From NCBI GenBank assembly GCA_023142975.1, contig JAGLIN010000112.1, positions 1-14,315 of the forward strand: DNA of 14,315 bases, in the 5' to 3' direction. Origin of the DNA: Candidatus Parcubacteria bacterium (GTDB lineage Bacteria > Patescibacteriota > Minisyncoccia > JAHIHE01 > JAGLIN01). The notes beneath the pieces were generated by a model, which saw nothing but the letters and a program-made list of their open reading frames with translations, had not been told where the DNA came from and did no database searches. A program made the position numbers and the translations under genes. Of this stretch, positions 1 through 5,908 are shown piece after piece (position 1 is the stretch's first letter; each line of letters begins with the position of its first letter).

Positions 1-1389
1 GATGAAAAAATTATTGAAGAATTGCTTAAGGAAAAATTTATTGAAAACGAAGAATTTCCGTTTGAAAAAGAACATTCCATATCTTCTTTAGTTGGATTTA
101 TAAAATACTTTTTTCCTGACAGTAAAATCGCGCCCATCATTTTAAAGAAAAATGTCTCTCCTCTGGAAGCGGAATTATTGGCAAAAAAATTAACTGATAT
201 CTTGGGAGAAAATAGCGTTGTTTTGGCCAGTGTGGATTTTTCGCACCACCTCAACAGAATAGCCGCGCAGTTCCACGACGAAGCGAGTGTCTCGGTTATA
301 GAAAATTTTGATTATGAAAGAATCTATAATTTAGAAATAGACAGTCCGCCGTCAATTTACACGCTCCTAAAATATTTAGAAAAAAAGGGAAGCCAAAAAA
401 TGATTTATGAAAATATCAACTCCGCAGTTTTTTCTAATAATCTTGATTCGGAAGATGTTACCAGTTATCTTTTTTCTTATTTTACAGAGGGAGAATATAA
501 AAGAGAAACAAAAATATCCCTCTTAAATTTTGGGGACACGATGCTTGGCAGGGAAGTAGAAAGAAAAATAATAAAAAACGGAGGAGATCCGTTTGAAAAG
601 ATAAGAGGCGCGGAAGGGAATTTTTTAAAGGGCGTAGATTTTATTTCGATGAACTTGGAAGGTCCGATAACAGAAAATACTCAATGTCAAAAGAAGGCGT
701 ATAGTTTTAGATTTTTGCCTAAAACGGCAAAGCTGCTTTTTGAAAATAAGATCAATATTGCGAATTTAGCAAACAACCATTCCTTTGACTGTGGAGAAAA
801 GGGAATGAGCGACACTAAAGAAAGTTTGGATTATTTTGACATAAGTTATTTTGGCGGAAATAAGCTAAGCGACAGCTATATTATCAAAGAAACAGGCGGA
901 GGGGAAATCGCTTTTGTTGGAATTGACGATACTTTTAGAACAATAATTATAAATGATTTTTATAATTTAGTAGAGGATTTAAAGAAAGAAAATGATTACA
1001 TTATAGTAAATATCCACTGGGGGTATGAATATAATAAATTGCCGTCGAAAAGACAAACAGAAATAGCCCATAAGCTCATAGATAGCGGAGCCGATGTGAT
1101 CATCGGACATCATCCGCATATCATTCAACCGATGGAAGTATATAAAAACAAGGCTATTTTTTATTCACTGGGTAATTTTGTTTTTGACCAAATTCCAAAA
1201 GAAACAAACGAGGGATTTGGAGTTGGAATTATTCTGAACGATAATACAAATAAGTTTTATTTATTTCCATACGAAATTATAAATTACCAGCCGACTCTCT
1301 TTTCGTACCAAGAAGCGGAAAAATTTTGCGATGGTTTTTTGAAAGATGTAACAATAAGTGATGTTTGTCAATTTGAAATAAGAAAATAA
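1..1389 (+). CDS. Memo-like (AmmeMemoRadiSam protein B) / CapA-like metallophosphatase fusion, 5' partial
   Basis: The frame is open at the window edge, so the start and part of the N-terminal domain are missing; 462 residues are visible and a TTG at 22 is not a credible start. Visible residues 1-165 resemble the C-terminal half of the Memo/AmmeMemoRadiSam-B family: EHSI at 24-27 (the family metal-binding histidine region) and VDFSHH at 78-83. Residues about 172-445 carry the CapA (poly-gamma-glutamate capsule protein) calcineurin-like phosphoesterase motifs in order: GDTMLGR 178-184, NLEGP 218-222, NLANNH 255-260, HWGYEY 339-344, GHHPH 369-373, then SLGNFVFDQ. CapA-family proteins are linked to polyanionic polymer handling at the envelope; Memo-family chemistry is poorly known and metal-dependent. 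Both domains keep their signature residues, so each is probably active. The gene stands alone on the plus strand, convergent with the next gene. Domain calls are confident; substrate is unknown. Confidence 0.88.
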   Translation, partial: DEKIIEELLKEKFIENEEFPFEKEHSISSLVGFIKYFFPDSKIAPIILKKNVSPLEAELLAKKLTDILGENSVVLASVDFSHHLNRIAAQFHDEASVSVIENFDYERIYNLEIDSPPSIYTLLKYLEKKGSQKMIYENINSAVFSNNLDSEDVTSYLFSYFTEGEYKRETKISLLNFGDTMLGREVERKIIKNGGDPFEKIRGAEGNFLKGVDFISMNLEGPITENTQCQKKAYSFRFLPKTAKLLFENKINIANLANNHSFDCGEKGMSDTKESLDYFDISYFGGNKLSDSYIIKETGGGEIAFVGIDDTFRTIIINDFYNLVEDLKKENDYIIVNIHWGYEYNKLPSKRQTEIAHKLIDSGADVIIGHHPHIIQPMEVYKNKAIFYSLGNFVFDQIPKETNEGFGVGIILNDNTNKFYLFPYEIINYQPTLFSYQEAEKFCDGFLKDVTISDVCQFEIRK

Positions 1390-1408
1390 GACTTGGATAA
1401 AAATCACA

Positions 1409-1440
1409 AAAAAACACCTTGGCTTCTTGGGGTGTTTTTT
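1409..1440 (+). terminator. Rho-independent terminator of the Memo/CapA gene
   Basis: Twenty bases after the stop codon, AAAAAACACC (1409-1418) pairs with GGTGTTTTTT (1431-1440); two T-G pairs can extend the stem inward, leaving a loop of about 8 bases. The six-T tail serves the plus strand. The matching A-run on the other side means the same hairpin could stop minus-strand transcripts arriving from the convergent gene. Confidence 0.85.
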
Positions 1441-1513
1441 GTATTCTTTTGCGGGAACTGTTTTGTAAACAGTTTCTAATGTTTCCCAAGTAAATAATAT
1501 TCATTAATCCGCT

Positions 1514-1541
1514 CGTTGGCTCCAGTCTCCTGACTGGAGCC
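1514..1541 (-). repeat. Hairpin A, left half of a 28-bp exact inverted repeat
   Basis: Arms GGCTCCAGTC and GACTGGAGCC (10 bp, 1518-1541) close a TCCT loop, which reads AGGA on the minus strand. Including the preceding CGTT, the 28 bases are the exact reverse complement of 1658-1685 (hairpin C). Confidence 0.85.
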
Positions 1542-1550
1542 CTCAACGTT

Positions 1551-1574
1551 GGCTCCATTCTCCCGAATGGAGCC
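1551..1574 (-). repeat. Hairpin B, covarying relative of hairpin A
   Basis: Arms GGCTCCATTC and GAATGGAGCC (10 bp) close a TCCC loop (GGGA on the minus strand). Compared with hairpin A, one G-C pair is replaced by a T-A pair with both arms changed together, so pairing is kept. It is also preceded by CGTT, ten bases after hairpin A. Confidence 0.85.
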
Positions 1575-1657
1575 CCTTGTTCAAACATAAATCGCAACTA
1601 TGCCTGCGTAGAGTAAAGATTATAGTTAATAGGATTGTTTGGTGAAGTTTGACAAAA

Positions 1658-1685
1658 GGCTCCAGTCAGGAGACTGGAGCCAACG
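1658..1685 (+). repeat. Hairpin C, right half of the 28-bp exact inverted repeat
   Basis: Reverse complement of hairpin A: a 10-bp stem with an AGGA loop on the plus strand, followed by CAACG. The 116 bases separating the A and C repeats could also let the two halves pair into one long stem. Confidence 0.85.
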
Positions 1686-1711
1686 AATCTTCTATGCTTT
1701 AAGAAATATCA

Positions 1712-1735
1712 GGTTCAGGTCAGGAGACCTAAACC
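1712..1735 (+). repeat. Hairpin D, diverged member with AGGA loop
   Basis: Arms GGTTCAGGTC and GACCTAAACC pair over 9 of 10 positions (one C/A mismatch) and close an AGGA loop, followed by CAAC-like sequence as in hairpin C. The stem sequence differs from A-C while the loop core is kept. Confidence 0.7.
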
Positions 1736-1786
1736 AACATCAGAGAAATTGATTGCAAAGATAGTTCCCGCAAAGGATACTTTTAT

Positions 1787-2743
1787 TTAATACTTTTGAT
1801 TTTCGCAATACACTCTCATCTTGTAATCGGTCGGCCACTCATTAGCACAAGACGACCTCGCAGATTCAAAAACTGATTCGGAAACATTAGCTGGCTTACC
1901 TTGATTTAATGTTCTAACAGCATCATATTGTTGACCCTCGCAATAAGCGCACATTTTGAAATCTGTTGACCATTCATTTTCGCACTTTGACCGAATGATG
2001 CTAAATTCAGTATCGCCGATATCTGCTGACTTACCATTATTTAAAGTACGGACTCCATCATATTGTTGACCTTCGCAATAAGCTCTCATTTTGAAATCGG
2101 TAGGCCATTCGTTTTTACAATGATTCCTAATTGTTGAAAATTGACTTTCAGTTACATCAGACGGCTTGTTAAGATTTAAGGTAGTCAATCCATTATATTG
2201 TTGTTCTTTGCAATATGCTTTCATTTTGGCATCGTTTGGCCATTCTGATTGACAATGATTTTCTATGATTGTATCTGCACCAGTTTCTGAATTAGGTTTT
2301 GTTTCGGTTGGCGATTTTTGTGGTTCTGATTCTGTTTCATTAACATGTTCATTGTTTGCAGATTTAAGATGTTCTTCTTCTGTTAATTTTGATTCATCTT
2401 TTGGTTGTTTGGTTTCTAAAATAGCTTGCTGTTGTTTTTGTTGTACCTGTGATTGATTATCTTTTTGATCTGTGGTATTTGAAGTATCTACTGTTGAACT
2501 AAAAATAATAATGCCGATAACAATGAGAGCTATTTTAATTCCACCAGAAAGATGAAATTTCCATTTTTTATCAACTATCTTATTGATAGGTGGAAGAAGG
2601 ACAGCCGCCATTATCAACATTACAATTCCTGATACTGGCTCAGAAAAAATAGAACTAATCCCAGTTAACGCAAAAAGAATTCCGAATATCCAACCCAACA
2701 CTAAACCAACAGAAATTTTTTTACTTTGTTGTGCTTCACTCAT
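1787..2743 (-). CDS. Three-helix membrane protein with four 45-residue Cys-rich repeats
   Basis: The 318-residue protein has three hydrophobic segments (about 11-31, 36-54, 67-84), a polar low-complexity linker rich in Gln, Glu, Lys, Thr and Ser (about 86-158), then tandem repeats from about 160 to the end. Each repeat has the pattern C-x3-W-(P/S)-x-D-x-K-M-x-x-Y-C with cysteines 14 apart: C164/C178, C209/C223, C254/C268 and C299/C313, an exact 45-residue period with the fourth copy cut short. Repeat 3 has an extra cysteine, C266. Three helices with a cytoplasmic N-terminus would put the repeats outside, where each cysteine pair could form a disulphide; this is inference. Thirty-two bases separate it from the preceding secreted-protein gene, so co-transcription is likely. 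There is no clear Shine-Dalgarno. I do not recognise a function; an envelope or adhesion role is only a guess. Confidence 0.8.
   Translation of the reverse strand: MSEAQQSKKISVGLVLGWIFGILFALTGISSIFSEPVSGIVMLIMAAVLLPPINKIVDKKWKFHLSGGIKIALIVIGIIIFSSTVDTSNTTDQKDNQSQVQQKQQQAILETKQPKDESKLTEEEHLKSANNEHVNETESEPQKSPTETKPNSETGADTIIENHCQSEWPNDAKMKAYCKEQQYNGLTTLNLNKPSDVTESQFSTIRNHCKNEWPTDFKMRAYCEGQQYDGVRTLNNGKSADIGDTEFSIIRSKCENEWSTDFKMCAYCEGQQYDAVRTLNQGKPANVSESVFESARSSCANEWPTDYKMRVYCENQKY
1805..2256 (-). repeat. 135-bp in-frame tandem repeat inside the membrane-protein gene
   Basis: The segment beginning CAATA(A/T)GC is seen near 2209, 2074 and 1939 and, more diverged, near 1805. Spacing is 134-135 bases, which is 45 codons. 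It encodes the Cys-rich protein repeats. Copies 2 and 3 (near 2074 and 1939) look the most alike, suggesting the later duplication. Confidence 0.75.
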
Positions 2744-2775
2744 ATGTTTATGTTAAAAATTAATTTAATATTACC

Positions 2776-3345
2776 TTACCACGATGACGACTCACAAGAA
2801 ATACTGTTATTATTGCCATCAAGTTTATGAATATCATTATTAATTCCACCGCAGACATCAAAAATTCTTTGAGCATCCGCTTGATTTCCGAAATCAGAAC
2901 AATTATAAAAATCATAAGAACAAATTACATAATTTCCAAAATCCACTTCATTAATCGTATAAACCAAATCTAAATCATAACCAACAGTTGATTCTAATAA
3001 AACCTTAGTTCCAACATCACCATTAGGAACGAGCTGATAAATATCAGTTTGTCCGTCAACACGAACCAAATCAGAAACAATAAAAGAATCCATTTCACTT
3101 TGACTAACCGTTAAAATATCTTCCCATCTCAAATGACCATAACTTTCAAAAACTTGGGGATTCAAAACTAATCTTTTAAACTGTTTTCCATTTTTGTATT
3201 TCACAATATACACATCGGGATTATGTTCAGTTTTAATTATTGCGCCTTCGGGAATAGACATTGCGTTTATATTTGGTATTATGGAAGTAAAATTTACAAC
3301 CAAAGAAAGTAGAATTACAACACTTAATAATTTTTTCATCTTCAT
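2776..3345 (-). CDS. Secreted protein with duplicated module and Excalibur-like C-terminus
   Basis: I start this at the ATG at 3345 (189 residues). A longer in-frame start at 3417 lies inside the 54-bp repeat and would add an Arg-rich stretch unlike a real N-terminus. The chosen start gives a classic signal peptide: MKMKK, hydrophobic core 6-23, likely cleavage after NINA (residue 28). Residues 32-85 and 88-140 look like two related modules (NPDVYIVKYKNGKQFKRL, then TDIYQLVPNGDVGTK), a pattern I associate with Patescibacteria surface proteins. The C-terminus has YNCSDFGNQADAQ, C149, C165 and the acidic/Asn loop DGNNN ending in SCE (C184, E185), matching the Excalibur calcium-binding motif with Asn replacing some Asp. 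Role: probably extracellular, possibly Ca2+-binding. Upstream only a weak AAGA is present. It probably shares a transcript with the downstream repeat protein. Confidence 0.78.
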   Translation of the reverse strand: MKMKKLLSVVILLSLVVNFTSIIPNINAMSIPEGAIIKTEHNPDVYIVKYKNGKQFKRLVLNPQVFESYGHLRWEDILTVSQSEMDSFIVSDLVRVDGQTDIYQLVPNGDVGTKVLLESTVGYDLDLVYTINEVDFGNYVICSYDFYNCSDFGNQADAQRIFDVCGGINNDIHKLDGNNNSISCESSSW

Positions 3346-3367
3346 ATTTTTAATCTTAATAATAAAC

Positions 3368-3421
3368 AAAACTTTTACAAAAAAGGTCTCCCGTCGGCGG
3401 CGACCCTTTCGGATCACCCAA
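3368..3421 (-). repeat. 54-bp direct repeat, copy 1: terminator/attenuator-like structured element
   Basis: Identical over 54 bases to 4316-4369, and similar for 8 more bases with two mismatches. On the minus strand it offers two competing folds. In one, GGTGATCC pairs with GGGTCGCC around a GAAA loop (8 bp with two wobbles, 3399-3418). In the other, GGTC pairs with GACC enclosing CCG/CGG, followed directly by six T (3379-3405), like an intrinsic terminator. The two folds use the same GGGTC bases. This copy starts 10 bases after the kilA-N stop and ends 22 bases before the secreted-protein start, so it could be a terminator for one gene or a leader for the other. Confidence 0.8.
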
Positions 3422-3431
3422 CACCCTTTTT

Positions 3432-4247
3432 TTATTTCAATTTCTTAATAGAATTATTACCAACAAGCGAACGCATTTGAATAATGGCAATCTCATTAAG
3501 CTTGAAAAGCCGTTTATTTTGAGGAAGCCCCTGCCGAATAAATTCCGCGTTAAGCGATTCCAAGTTTGCCAAACAAACAAGCTGCGTGACATCAGAATAA
3601 TCGCGAATATTCCCTTCCAGCTTTGAATTTTTGTCGCGCCATTCTTTTGCCGTCATCCCAAACAACGCCATATTCAACACATCAGCCTCGTTCGCGTAAA
3701 TCATATTGGCTTGTGTTTTAGATATTTGAATAGGAATAATATGTTTTTTGATAGCATCGGTATGAATCCGATAATTTATTTTGGTTAACATTCTTTTGGT
3801 ATCCCAGCCAAGCGCTAATCTTTCGTTTTCTTCAATTTTTAACCTCTGGAATTCTTTTATTAGATACAGCTTGAATTGAGGACTGATCCACATTCCAAAT
3901 TCAAAAGCAATATCTTTATGAGCGTAGGTGCCTCCATATCTGCCGGCAGTAGCTTTAATGCCTATGGCATTGGTTTTTTTAACCCATTCTTTAACGCTGA
4001 TTTTATAACTATTTAGTCCAACTTGATTTTTAATTGTGGCAAATTCGCCATAATTAAAATCAGGGTTGTTTATACTTTCCCATATTCCCAAGAATTCAAC
4101 CGTATTTCTGTTTCTTAGCCAATCAGAAATAAAGAAATCGCCATCTTTCGCCTCTAACATATCAGTAAGAGATATATAATTTTGATTCCTTTTTGTAATA
4201 ACTGAAACTTTTGTCCCCATAACTACCATTTTCTTGTTAATTGTCAT
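3432..4247 (-). CDS. KilA-N domain protein
   Basis: 271 residues. Residues about 10-140 match the KilA-N domain: YISLTDM near 24-30, the FISDWLRNRNTVEFLG block near 38-54, the W-E-x-x-N-N-P-x-F-N segment after it, then GRYGGTYAHKDIAFEFGMWI and LIKEFQRLK. The C-terminal part (about 145-265) has the companion region often found in bacterial stand-alone KilA-N proteins, including YANEADVLNMALFGMTAKEWRDKN and a LANLESLNAEFI stretch. KilA-N is a DNA-binding fold common in phages, DNA viruses and bacterial accessory regions; the role of these stand-alone proteins is unknown. The gene is bracketed by two identical 54-bp repeats and preceded by a 32-bp palindrome, which fits a self-regulated cargo or accessory gene. 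Only a weak AAGA precedes the ATG. Family call is firm, function is not. Confidence 0.85.
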   Translation of the reverse strand: MTINKKMVVMGTKVSVITKRNQNYISLTDMLEAKDGDFFISDWLRNRNTVEFLGIWESINNPDFNYGEFATIKNQVGLNSYKISVKEWVKKTNAIGIKATAGRYGGTYAHKDIAFEFGMWISPQFKLYLIKEFQRLKIEENERLALGWDTKRMLTKINYRIHTDAIKKHIIPIQISKTQANMIYANEADVLNMALFGMTAKEWRDKNSKLEGNIRDYSDVTQLVCLANLESLNAEFIRQGLPQNKRLFKLNEIAIIQMRSLVGNNSIKKLK

Positions 4248-4287
4248 AATTTTATTTTCTTAAATTCCCAAATTAATTTTTCCTCAT

Positions 4288-4319
4288 TTTTAATGTTACT
4301 GAATTCCGTAACATTAAAA
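4288..4319 (-). promoter_or_regulatory. 32-bp near-perfect palindrome upstream of kilA-N (candidate operator)
   Basis: TTTTAATGTTAC (4288-4299) is the exact complement of GTAACATTAAAA (4308-4319), and the central GAATTC is itself a palindrome, so 15 of 16 positions are symmetric. It lies 41 bases upstream of the kilA-N ATG and abuts the 54-bp repeat, sharing its first four A. The symmetry through the centre points to a dimeric protein site more than an RNA hairpin, but a hairpin is also possible. Confidence 0.6.
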
Positions 4320-4369
4320 CTTTTACAAAAAAGGTCTCCCGTCGGCGGCGACCCTTTCGGATCACCCAA
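4316..4369 (-). repeat. 54-bp direct repeat, copy 2
   Basis: Exact second copy of 3368-3421, 948 bases away in the same orientation, with the same competing folds (GAAA-capped hairpin at 4347-4366; GGTC/GACC hairpin plus T run at 4327-4353). It lies 68 bases upstream of kilA-N and about 170 bases after the parA stop. The two copies bracket kilA-N precisely. Confidence 0.85.
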
Positions 4370-4387
4370 TGCCCTTTCAGGCAAAGA

Positions 4388-4431
4388 CTATTCGCACAGT
4401 ACCGATCAGAAGACCGCTTTTGTGCGAATAG
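4388..4431. repeat. 11-bp inverted repeat in the parA-kilA-N gap; possible structured RNA
   Basis: CTATTCGCACA (4388-4398) pairs perfectly with TGTGCGAATAG (4421-4431) around a 22-base loop that can itself form a small imperfect hairpin. A short TGCC/GGCA hairpin lies alongside at 4370-4383. There is no T run, so it is not an obvious terminator. The rest of the gap (4432-4540) is AT-rich with only a weak TTCG-capped hairpin near 4457 followed on the minus strand by five T. Confidence 0.55.
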
Positions 4432-4540
4432 ATTTAAACCATGCTCCAAACAAAAAGCCCGAAGGTTAGGTTACTAAATTGTTATTCATTTTCTATCAGC
4501 ATAATATCATATCAAATAAAAAGTCAAAGCAAAAACGAAA

Positions 4541-5560
4541 TCAATATTCCGAAAGCGTTTTTAGAATCTTTTCTGAGAGTGACTTGAATTCTTCTTTTGA
4601 CTTTTCTATATTTTCTTTGGTTCCTTGGTGAATTTCATCTATCAAAGACGGATCAAGATTGAAAATGGCCACGCCGAGTTCCTGACACTTTGCCGGAATT
4701 CTGCCGTAGTATTGAATTATTGAGATTGGCTTTTTCCAACTTTTTTCCACTAAACCGTTCCTGCCATGCTTTTCAGAAAGAAATTTTTTCACTTTTTGCG
4801 GAATTTCATCTATCCAATGACGATGGTCTTTAATTGGCTGTTTGCCGTATACATTGTACGAATTGACAATATAACCGATAAATAAACCATCTCCCGATAA
4901 AACAAATTTGCTTTCCATGTCTCCAGAAAGAGCCTTGCCGGTAACCTTCCAATTTTGTTTCCATTTTTCAAATATAGTGCCGAGGTTTTCTATTCCTTGC
5001 ACGCTGAACGCATCTGGCATCATCGGAACGACAAAGTAATCTGAGCCAAGAAAAATAATTTGATTAAGAAGCGAAAGGCTTGGCGATGTGTCAATGACAA
5101 AAATATCCACTTCTTCTTCCAATCCTTTTTCTCGCAAAAAGCGATCAATCGCGCTCGTTTGGAAATACCCAAGTCTCTGTCCTGAAGCGGCCGCTCCATA
5201 AGCGGATACGAGTATATTTTCATAAAGTGAAAGATTAACACTTCCTTTCATAAGAAATAATTTTGAATCACTTCCAGAAACTGGAATGAACGGCACCGAA
5301 AAATCAACATCAGCCCCGCCTTCAACAACGCCCTTAAGCACATCAAATATATCTTCATATGTTGTCGAAAACAGCGTATTGGCATATTGCTCCTCGCCAA
5401 GCGCCAACCGAGACAAATTGCACTGCGGATCAAGATCAACAAGCACTGTTTTATATCCTTGTTTAGCAAACTTCATAGCGCAATTAAAAGCCAGGGTTGT
5501 TTTGCCAACCCCGCCTTTATTATTCGCGAATAGAAGCTTTTTTGTTCTGGGAAACTTCAT
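4541..5560 (-). CDS. parA: ParA/Soj-family partitioning ATPase (orphan)
   Basis: 339 residues, typical length for the ParA/MinD P-loop family. It has the deviant Walker A motif KGGVGKTT at 15-22 with the signature lysine K15, the Walker A-prime VDLDPQ at 41-46, and the Walker B-like FVIDTSPS at 154-161. Such ATPases dimerise on ATP and bind DNA non-specifically to move plasmids, chromosomes or protein complexes. There is no N-terminal helix-turn-helix, and no ParB gene is visible nearby, so the partner must lie elsewhere or be one of the unknown small ORFs upstream. The segment after the ATPase core (about 205-310) is long and contains an insertion around YNVYGKQPIKDHRHW. It may position a plasmid or integrated element, the origin, or an envelope complex. 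Transcription probably starts at the ATG itself (see promoter). Family is certain; cargo is unknown. Confidence 0.92.
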   Translation of the reverse strand: MKFPRTKKLLFANNKGGVGKTTLAFNCAMKFAKQGYKTVLVDLDPQCNLSRLALGEEQYANTLFSTTYEDIFDVLKGVVEGGADVDFSVPFIPVSGSDSKLFLMKGSVNLSLYENILVSAYGAAASGQRLGYFQTSAIDRFLREKGLEEEVDIFVIDTSPSLSLLNQIIFLGSDYFVVPMMPDAFSVQGIENLGTIFEKWKQNWKVTGKALSGDMESKFVLSGDGLFIGYIVNSYNVYGKQPIKDHRHWIDEIPQKVKKFLSEKHGRNGLVEKSWKKPISIIQYYGRIPAKCQELGVAIFNLDPSLIDEIHQGTKENIEKSKEEFKSLSEKILKTLSEY

Positions 5561-5566
5561 AATTTC

Positions 5567-5595
5567 ATTATATCAGAAGTATATACTTTCTACAA
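5567..5595 (-). promoter_or_regulatory. Extended -10 promoter of parA, predicted leaderless transcript
   Basis: On the minus strand TTGTAG (5590-5595) and TATAAT (5567-5572) are separated by exactly 17 bases, with TG one base before the -10 box. The parA ATG begins 7 bases after the -10 box, where transcription would normally start, so the mRNA would have almost no leader. No Shine-Dalgarno is present. Confidence 0.65.
5577..5588. promoter_or_regulatory. 12-bp palindrome in the parA promoter spacer (candidate operator)
   Basis: AAGTATATACTT is a perfect 12-bp palindrome lying wholly between the -35 and -10 boxes of the parA promoter. A repressor bound here would block RNA polymerase, as in autoregulated partition genes. 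The regulator is not identified. Confidence 0.45.
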
Positions 5596-5627
5596 CATCA
5601 CATCAAAATAAACAACAAGGTTAAGAA

Positions 5628-5795
5628 TTAACCATATTTAGCCATTTTTACTTTGCCGAATTTCTTGTCATACCTCTTTACCAAATCCCGCTGATCCTTG
5701 TTTGCCTTAGCGGCAATTCCACTTAATATATCTTGTTGTTCCTTAATTGGTAATTTAGAAAAACTATTCAAATCTAATTTTTTATTATTTTTCAT
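5628..5795 (-). CDS. Small Lys-rich protein, 55 aa, unknown function
   Basis: ATG at 5795, TAA at 5628-5630. The 55-residue product is basic and hydrophilic, with no membrane segment: it opens MKNNKKLDLN and ends KFGKVKMAKYG, with a predicted helical middle (KEQQDILSGIAAKANKDQRDLV, split here around residues 18-39). Its start overlaps the stop of the 38-aa ORF before it as ATGA, which suggests translational coupling and supports both being real. It ends 67 bases before parA, and the parA promoter occupies that gap. A basic small protein next to parA could be a partner or a DNA/RNA-binding factor, but I do not recognise the family. Confidence 0.6.
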   Translation of the reverse strand: MKNNKKLDLNSFSKLPIKEQQDILSGIAAKANKDQRDLVKRYDKKFGKVKMAKYG

Positions 5796-5908
5796 TTTAT
5801 ATCTTTTAATATTTCGTTTAACTTTCTTTCAGAATACCTTGTTTTTGGGTAACTGTCAATGTAGGCATCAAGATAAGATTCTTTAATATTATTGCTATCA
5901 CTCTCCAC
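5792..5908 (-). CDS. Very small ORF, 38 aa, possibly a remnant or coupled peptide
   Basis: A GTG at 5908 opens a 38-codon frame whose TGA overlaps the next ATG by four bases. The peptide is polar and charged with a helical look (IKESYLDAYIDSYP, then RYSERKLNEILKDIK). The GTG directly follows an in-frame TAG (5909-5911), itself the end of a four-codon frame starting at ATG 5923, so this may be the 3' remnant of a longer gene whose start was lost, or a reinitiation site. No Shine-Dalgarno at usable spacing was found. Evidence for expression is the overlap and the protein-like composition only. Confidence 0.4.
   Translation of the reverse strand: MESDSNNIKESYLDAYIDSYPKTRYSERKLNEILKDIK

Larger units (their letters stand above)
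1441..1780. repeat. Compound REPIN-like palindromic element between convergent genes
   Basis: This gene-free stretch is bounded by inverted ends: GTATTCTTTTGCGGGAACT at 1441-1459 and its near-complement at 1763-1780 (one mismatch, one indel). The left end is a 40-nt repeat (1451-1490) with an 8-bp stem AACTGTTT/AAACAGTT around TGT, followed by TTTCTAATGTTTCCCAAG. The right end, read on the minus strand, is a degenerate version of the same repeat. A second inverted doublet of this repeat lies at 9764-9863. Four smaller hairpins sit inside and are listed separately. No transposase or ORF is present, so it would be a non-autonomous element. I cannot tell mobility from decay of an older insertion. 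Confidence 0.7.

Noticed and set aside
1277..1597. 106-codon minus-strand ORF
   Set aside because: It runs through a terminator and the palindromic hairpins and overlaps the end of the Memo/CapA gene; repeat translation, not a gene.
1514..1735. Hairpins A-D as a CRISPR array
   Set aside because: Units are palindromes in mixed orientation with irregular spacing and differing stems; there are no uniform spacers or cas genes.
3346..3417. Longer N-terminus for the secreted protein starting at 3417
   Set aside because: The extension comes from the 54-bp repeat and would place an Arg-rich stretch before a normal signal peptide.
3368..4369. The two 54-bp repeats as integron attC sites around a cassette
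   Set aside because: One copy ends ACCCAAC, which fits an attC inverse core, but the other ends ACCCAAT, and no matching GTTRRRY core lies at the other end.
5020..5469. Two 73-codon minus-strand ORFs inside parA
   Set aside because: Out-of-frame shadows on the same strand as a complete parA with all motifs intact.
5286..5624. 112-codon plus-strand ORF over the parA 5' end
   Set aside because: Antisense shadow of the conserved ParA ATPase core and promoter.
5698..5886. 62-codon plus-strand ORF
   Set aside because: It lies opposite the two small minus-strand ORFs, whose ATGA overlap and hydrophilic composition are the more gene-like reading.
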